DNA from: JBEVJC01 sp040510375
Lineage (GTDB): Bacteria > Bacteroidota > Bacteroidia > Chitinophagales > Chitinophagaceae
Direction: 5' to 3'
DNA length: 64,000 bases
Assembly: GCA_040510375.1 (NCBI GenBank)
Contig: JBEVJC010000019.1
Coordinates: 1-64,000 of the forward strand
Each line of letters opens with the position of its first letter. Positions within the stretch are counted from its first letter, which is position 1. The notes beneath the pieces were generated by a model. That model searched no databases, was not told the origin of the DNA, and saw only the letters and a program-made list of their open reading frames with translations. The translations under genes and the position numbers were made by a program. This document shows, one piece after another, positions 63,633-64,000 of the stretch.

Positions 63633-64000
63633 ATGCAAAAAACTGCTGATTGTGGTTTGTCCACGTATGCTGCTGTTTCCGGTCGGCTTGTTGATGTTCC
63701 CACCAGGGCTCATCAGCCTGTGTGGCGCCACAAACTCAACAAAATTCTGTTGGTTATGAGACTGACCACTATTTTACTTACTGTAGTCATGGTGCAGGCC
63801 CACGCAACTGGTGCGGCCCAGAGTATCACCTTAAGTGGTAACAACCTGACCTTAAAACAGGTTTTCGACAACATTGAAAAACAGACAGGTTATGTTGTTT
63901 TCAGTACAAAGGGAACACTTGGCACTACCAGGCCGGTAACCTTTACTGTAAAGGATATGCCGCTGCTGGATTTCCTGAATATTGTCCTGAAAGACCAACC
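63633..64000 (+). CDS. TonB-dependent receptor with STN domain, 5' part
   Basis: Open from ATG 63633 to the window edge (122 codons). A long n-region leads to a hydrophobic signal (MRLTTILLTVVMVQAHAT, internal ATG 63756 alternative) and then an STN domain (LSGNNLTLKQVFDNIEKQTG, PVTFTVKDMPLLDFLNIVL). The STN domain contacts FecR and passes the ligand signal to the ECF sigma factor. A SusC-type barrel presumably follows outside the window. Confidence 0.85.
   Translation, partial: MQKTADCGLSTYAAVSGRLVDVPTRAHQPVWRHKLNKILLVMRLTTILLTVVMVQAHATGAAQSITLSGNNLTLKQVFDNIEKQTGYVVFSTKGTLGTTRPVTFTVKDMPLLDFLNIVLKDQ

Noticed and set aside
63464..63703. 79-codon minus-strand open frame
   Set aside because: Contains the hairpin and its T-run and lies antisense to the receptor start; no family resemblance.

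Overview
The window comes from a member of the Bacteroidota, most likely of the family Chitinophagaceae. The evidence is a SusC/SusD pair, an ECF sigma / FecR / TonB-receptor cascade, a DUF4270 lipoprotein, a LytTR two-component pair, an AraR of the Nudix (NrtR) type, and several promoters of the Bacteroidota form TTTG-N19-TAnnTTTG. I saw no rRNA, tRNA, CRISPR array, phage or insertion sequence. Both edges cut a gene.

Layout. 1-7500 (minus strand): a truncated exported TPR-like protein, a sigma-54 activator with four tandem GAF domains, a nitrilase-fold hydrolase paired with an AraC regulator, and a second AraC regulator. 7794-10379 (plus): a small redox operon (luciferase-like flavin enzyme, medium-chain reductase, SnoaL-like protein) divergent from that second regulator. 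10400-16892 (minus): L-arabinose catabolic operon in the order araB, araD, araA, Na+/sugar symporter, araR. 17189-44800: a polysaccharide utilization locus (PUL) for an arabinose-rich plant polysaccharide such as substituted arabinoxylan or arabinan. It has a LacI regulator, GH127/146, GH43, GH51, SusD, SusC, three CE1-like esterase genes plus one double esterase (four genes, five catalytic domains), GH3, CE6-like esterase, a second GH51, GH95 and a second GH43. 44810-49234: NhaA, then an arsenic operon (arsR, arsM, acr3, metallophosphoesterase). 49240-55489: LytS/LytT-like pair divergent from a Kelch / DUF4270 / outer membrane protein cluster. 55615-56516: a possible excisionase-like antitoxin with a PIN toxin. 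56697-61063: a GH2 enzyme with a nested F5/8C domain, a TauE/SafE permease and a VOC protein. 61430-64000: ECF sigma factor, FecR anti-sigma factor and the start of a TonB receptor with an STN domain.

How it works together (inference). Esterases and arabinofuranosidases debranch the glycan at the surface and in the periplasm, SusCD imports oligosaccharides, the symporter imports arabinose, and AraA/B/D convert it to D-xylulose 5-phosphate. Two regulators appear to divide the work. AraR would control the catabolic operon through a repeated TGACAATTAAT element, one copy of which covers the araB -33 box. The LacI protein would control the PUL through palindromes with the core AATCGATT. These lie in front of its own gene, inside the GH127/146 promoter, and three times in the divergent susC / esterase control region. 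The clearest new material is this shared promoter-operator design, the expanded esterase cluster, and several operator-like palindromes whose regulators can be guessed from position.
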